Origin: Apodospora peruviana
Lineage: Eukaryota > Ascomycota > Sordariomycetes > Sordariales > Lasiosphaeriaceae
NCBI GenBank assembly: GCA_033439685.1
Contig: JAUEDM010000005.1
Coordinates: 4,092,001-4,156,000, forward strand
DNA length: 64,000 nt
Direction of reading: 5' to 3'
Below, one piece after another: positions 61,098 to 64,000 of the stretch (positions are counted from its first letter, which is position 1; every line of letters begins with the position of its first letter). The position numbers were made by a program, and so were the translations under genes. The notes below the pieces were generated by a model. It made no database searches. It saw only the letters and a program-made list of their open reading frames with translations, and was not told the origin of the DNA.

Positions 61098-61287
61098 GAA
61101 ATTGGTCCTACACAACTCCACTTATACATCAGACGAGATCTGGCCGACATTCGTCAACCAACTTCTGGGCTCTCTGTCAGCCCCTGACCCGGACTCGCGG
61201 CCGCTCCAACAAGCCGGTCTGCAGAGTCAACTATCGCCGACGACTTCAGCATCACCTGTCTAGGACTCGAACAACATCTCATCAACA

Positions 61288-62585
61288 ATGCTGGCGGTAC
61301 ACTCGTTCGCGCTGCTAGTTGCGGCCACGCTTGCTGCCGGCCAGACCATCGACAGCTTACTAGCTTGTGGTGTATGTGTCTTCTTTTCTCTTGAGCTTCT
61401 CCCTCATGTCCCCTTTCGGCCGGTTTCGTGTACACTTCTATTTTTGTGCCGTGCCGTCCCGGTCCAAGCGGACCGGGTGGTCTATTGATTCAATATCTTC
61501 GGCCGCTGCAGGAGATGGGGGGACAGGCAGACACCGAATTGGCCGATTCTCCTGCATCTCACGGCATCTCCTGCATCACCTGCCATCACCCCGCTTCTAC
61601 ACACCACCACAGCATGCACGGTAGCTGACATTCTGCAGCAAACATGCTACGACAACCTCGTGGCAAAAACTGTCGACTTTGGTTGCGGTGCGGGCGACAT
61701 GGTGTGTATCTGTGGCAAAGCCGACTTCCATAACGGCATTAGCGACTGTGCCGAACAGGCATGCGGAGCTGCTTACGCACCGACGGTCAGAAGCGCCGTA
61801 ACTGCGGTGTGTGCAAGTGAGTATCTCCCGTCTGACCTGACTGTTGTGGGGAACGAAGACCGATATGCTAACGATGGTACCGTACCAGCCGCTGCCCCGG
61901 TCGCCGCCATTCCGGCCCCAGTTCCCGGCCCATCCACAACGGCGACCCCACCTCCGGCATCGACACCGGCGCCGGTAACACCGTCTACGTCTTCGACCCC
62001 GACCCCATCTGCGTCTACTGGTATTGCAGAGAAGCCTGTTCCTGCCAGCTCAGCCACCTCGACCACGTCATCTACAGTGAGTTGCATGGATTATTTTCTT
62101 TAATAATATCTGTACTAACTCAGCTGGTCTAGCTTTCGACAGTGACAACTCCAGAACACACATCGATTACTCATTCGTCGACCGGAACCACAGAAGTGGC
62201 AGCGGCGAAACCAACATCGTCCACTGACAAATCCGGCTCCGAAGCCGATAAACCATCATCTCAAGGCAGCGATGCCTCGACAGGCGCAGACGGTCTCTCC
62301 ACAGCAGCAAAGGCCGGTATAGGAATTGGCGCTGGCGCGGGAGTAGTTGCCCTTATTACATTTGCGGTCTGCGCCCTTCTCCGCCGTCGCCAGACCAAAG
62401 CCAAGCGGGGCAATGCCTCAAGCAAGCACATGATCAAGATCTCGGATCCGATGCCGGGATCAGGGCGGAGTTATGCCAACGATCACCACAATCAACACTA
62501 CGAGACGGGCCTCAGCGAACTGGAGATGAAGAGTCGCCGCTACGAGGATATGATCCCCAGGCAGCAGCCGACCTACATGGTGTAA
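61288..62585 (+). CDS. CFEM-domain single-pass membrane protein
   Basis: Proposed exons: 61288-61371, 61639-61816, 61889-62076 and 62133-62585, giving 300 residues. A signal peptide (MLAVHSFALLVAATLAAGQ) leads into a CFEM domain with all eight Cys: LLACGQTCYDNL, DFGCG, VCICG, SDCAEQACG and AVCA. The Asp in FGCGAGD could correspond to the haem-ligand position seen in some CFEM proteins, but I cannot confirm this. A Pro/Thr/Ser-rich stalk of about 110 residues follows, then one membrane span at about 211-233 (GIGIGAGAGVVALITFAVCALL), a RRR stop-transfer patch and a cytoplasmic tail of about 65 residues ending QQPTYMV. CFEM proteins serve as cell-wall proteins, haem-uptake factors or surface receptors; the tail suggests a sensor or anchor rather than a GPI protein. 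Intron 1 is long (267 bp) and the least certain border; introns 2 and 3 have clear donors and branch sites. Confidence 0.9.
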
Positions 62586-63482
62586 GAGGACACCATGATT
62601 TGGGCAGGGATCGGTCACTGAGATGGAATTTAAGTGACCACTTACGCAAAAGGAGGAAGATGCATGAGAGATATTACGCAATACGGTGCACATTTGGTGA
62701 GCCGTCGAAATTTTGGCGCCTTCATACCAACGGACGAAATAGCTCTGCTATGTTTCGTCATCACATCATCTTTTTAGCTTGTTACTACCTATGTATATAT
62801 CCGGCGGGCTACCGCTGCTGGGTCACAAGCTAAGCAAGTTCTCATTCCGAGGAAAAACACAAGGCCGCGGCCCCAATTCTTTTTATATTGGACGATATTC
62901 ATGATTTTCACGAGTTAATATGGGACATGGCGTGCAAAGGAGGGAAGGGATACATCGGTTCGCATCTCATTTTATTATTTGGGGCTCTTTCTGAGTGGTC
63001 TCGGTGGTTAGGCCACGCGCAGGGACAGAAGAGCGTCCTAAGATGCGTTGGGTTCTCCTTTATTCTCTTCGTTGTATTTTTTCTTAAGGCAATTGGTTGT
63101 GTGGTTCACTTAATGAGCATACAGAGACGACGGATATCAGATAGTGCGCAAGCTAGCGAGGAATTGAATCATTATTCAGAGCACAAGGCCCAGCCACAGC
63201 AGCGTGTTACCGATAGATGCCTTCAACGTCTTGTCTTCATACATCAATCTTGCAAACATGAAACGTAAGAGTACGCTGGCCATACATCAAGACAAACCTG
63301 GAAGTAGATAAGGTACCTCAGATACATGTCAGTACATCTCACATTCCAAGGCCAGCGGACAGACGGAGAGATATCTCTCTCGCCGTGGGGCTAATTGGTT
63401 GGCAGTACACACAACAAATAGTATATTTCATATCATACAACTCTATAATTCCTCTGATACAGTTATACAGTTCTGTTCGAAT
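62586..63482. other. Spacer between convergent CFEM and uL22m genes
   Basis: Contains the two 3' UTRs. The 126-codon open frame at 62888-63268 has no domain and no splice support. Confidence 0.5.
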
Positions 63483-64000
63483 TTACCAAGAGTAATATTG
63501 TCTCTGCCCGTTAATAGGCCGATCAGGCAGATGAACCCACGGCTTGCGGGAAAGTTTTCTGGCAGTGCGCTCGTCGTGCTCGCGGATGCGTGTCTTTTCC
63601 TCCTTGATGACGACCGAGATGCCTTTCACAAACACTGTTAGTAAACCATAAAATTTGAGAAATGGGAGTTTACTGACTTGTAGTCGGCCGTTTAAGCAAG
63701 CTCATACGTGCTCTAGCACGATAATCGATTCGTGGCTGCCTGAACTTGCCACGATTCACCCACGCCTCGGCGACGTACATCCGAGTCGGGTCGTCGATAG
63801 TCAAATGCTTGCCGTCCTTGGTCTGGATCTTGATCTCTTTATGGACGGGAGTCTCCTCCCCTTCTGGGATGGCAGGACCACGACCCATCCCGCGCTCGAC
63901 GACCGCCTGGTCGCGAGCTTTCTCGAGCTCGAACCTGACTTCCTGAGCCCATTTCTTTTTGCTGTAGCGCATCTGTGCTACGGCCTCGGAGACGGTCTTG
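63483..64000 (-). CDS. mrpl22: Mitochondrial large-subunit ribosomal protein uL22m (5' end outside window)
   Basis: The C-terminal part of mitochondrial ribosomal protein L22, cut by the right edge. Visible exons on the minus strand are 64000-63678 and 63634-63483, joined by a short 43-bp intron (GTCAGT donor, ACTAACAG acceptor). The visible chain is about 157 residues. It begins KTVSEAVAQMRYSKKKWAQE, continues with ARDQAVVERGMG and YVAEAWVNRGKFRQPRIDYR (family hallmarks), and in the last exon reads VKGISVVIKEEKTRIREHDE before ending PDRPINGQRQYYSW. The last exon restores the conserved V-x-KEEK segment, which would be missing if reading stopped at the in-frame TAA just past the exon border. 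The ATG at 63972 is internal, not the start. Confidence 0.9.

Noticed and set aside
1..64000. tRNA, 5S rRNA, transposon ORFs, CRISPR arrays
   Set aside because: Looked for box B-type GGTTCGAATCC signals, dispersed 5S starts, reverse transcriptase or transposase motifs and spaced repeats; none was convincing by eye.

Overview
The window reads as nuclear DNA of a filamentous ascomycete (Pezizomycotina, most likely Sordariomycetes). Coding sequences are broken by many short introns of about 43-80 bp with GTRNGT-type donors and CTRAY branch sites. Intergenic spacers of 0.5-5.6 kb are long and structured, and the gene set is typical of these fungi: a fungal hybrid-kinase phytochrome, a Som1/Flo8-type regulator, a CFEM protein and a DUF3176 protein. 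The genus cannot be fixed from sequence alone. I support fourteen protein genes (one cut by the right edge) and one doubtful gene remnant. No tRNA, rRNA, transposon or CRISPR array was seen. Exon borders were read by eye from splice signals, reading phase and family similarity.

Layout. 1-1,681: promoter region. 1,682-5,931 (+): phytochrome. 7,961-10,624 (-): som1, convergent with phytochrome. 10,625-16,219: a 5.6 kb gene-poor spacer. 16,220-17,140 (-): an unrecognised protein with a hexapeptide repeat. 18,757-19,542 (-): TRAPP subunit bet3. 20,043-21,279 (+): U5 snRNP 40-kDa WD40 protein, head to head with bet3. 23,924-25,519 (+): a two-span membrane protein with PY motifs. 29,171-30,023 (+): a seven-zinc-knuckle CNBP/Gis2 protein followed by a decayed tandem copy of its own 3' end. 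32,728-34,994 (+): DUF3176 membrane protein. 37,138-41,809 (-): DHX29-like helicase. 42,562-50,729 (+): GCN1. 51,489-52,443 (+): ribosomal protein L19. 53,897-55,805 (+): mitochondrial serine hydroxymethyltransferase. 56,573-57,064 (+): possible remnant of a Thr-rich protein. 61,288-62,585 (+): CFEM single-pass protein. 63,483-64,000 (-): 3' part of mitochondrial ribosomal protein uL22m.

The left half carries two developmental regulators (light sensing; morphogenesis downstream of PKA). From 37 to 56 kb is a translation-related run: helicase and GCN1 from a shared 752-bp spacer, then L19, then the mitochondrial one-carbon enzyme; uL22m closes the window. The most useful observations are in gene architecture: a 9-nt microexon plus a GC-AG intron in bet3, a 12-nt microexon and a decayed tail duplication in the zinc-knuckle gene, a start codon split by an intron in rpl19, a uORF overlapping the gcn1 start, a 24-bp tandem repeat that contains the bet3 stop codon, a degenerate duplication at 35.2-36.1 kb, and dispersed TACCTAGGTA palindromes.
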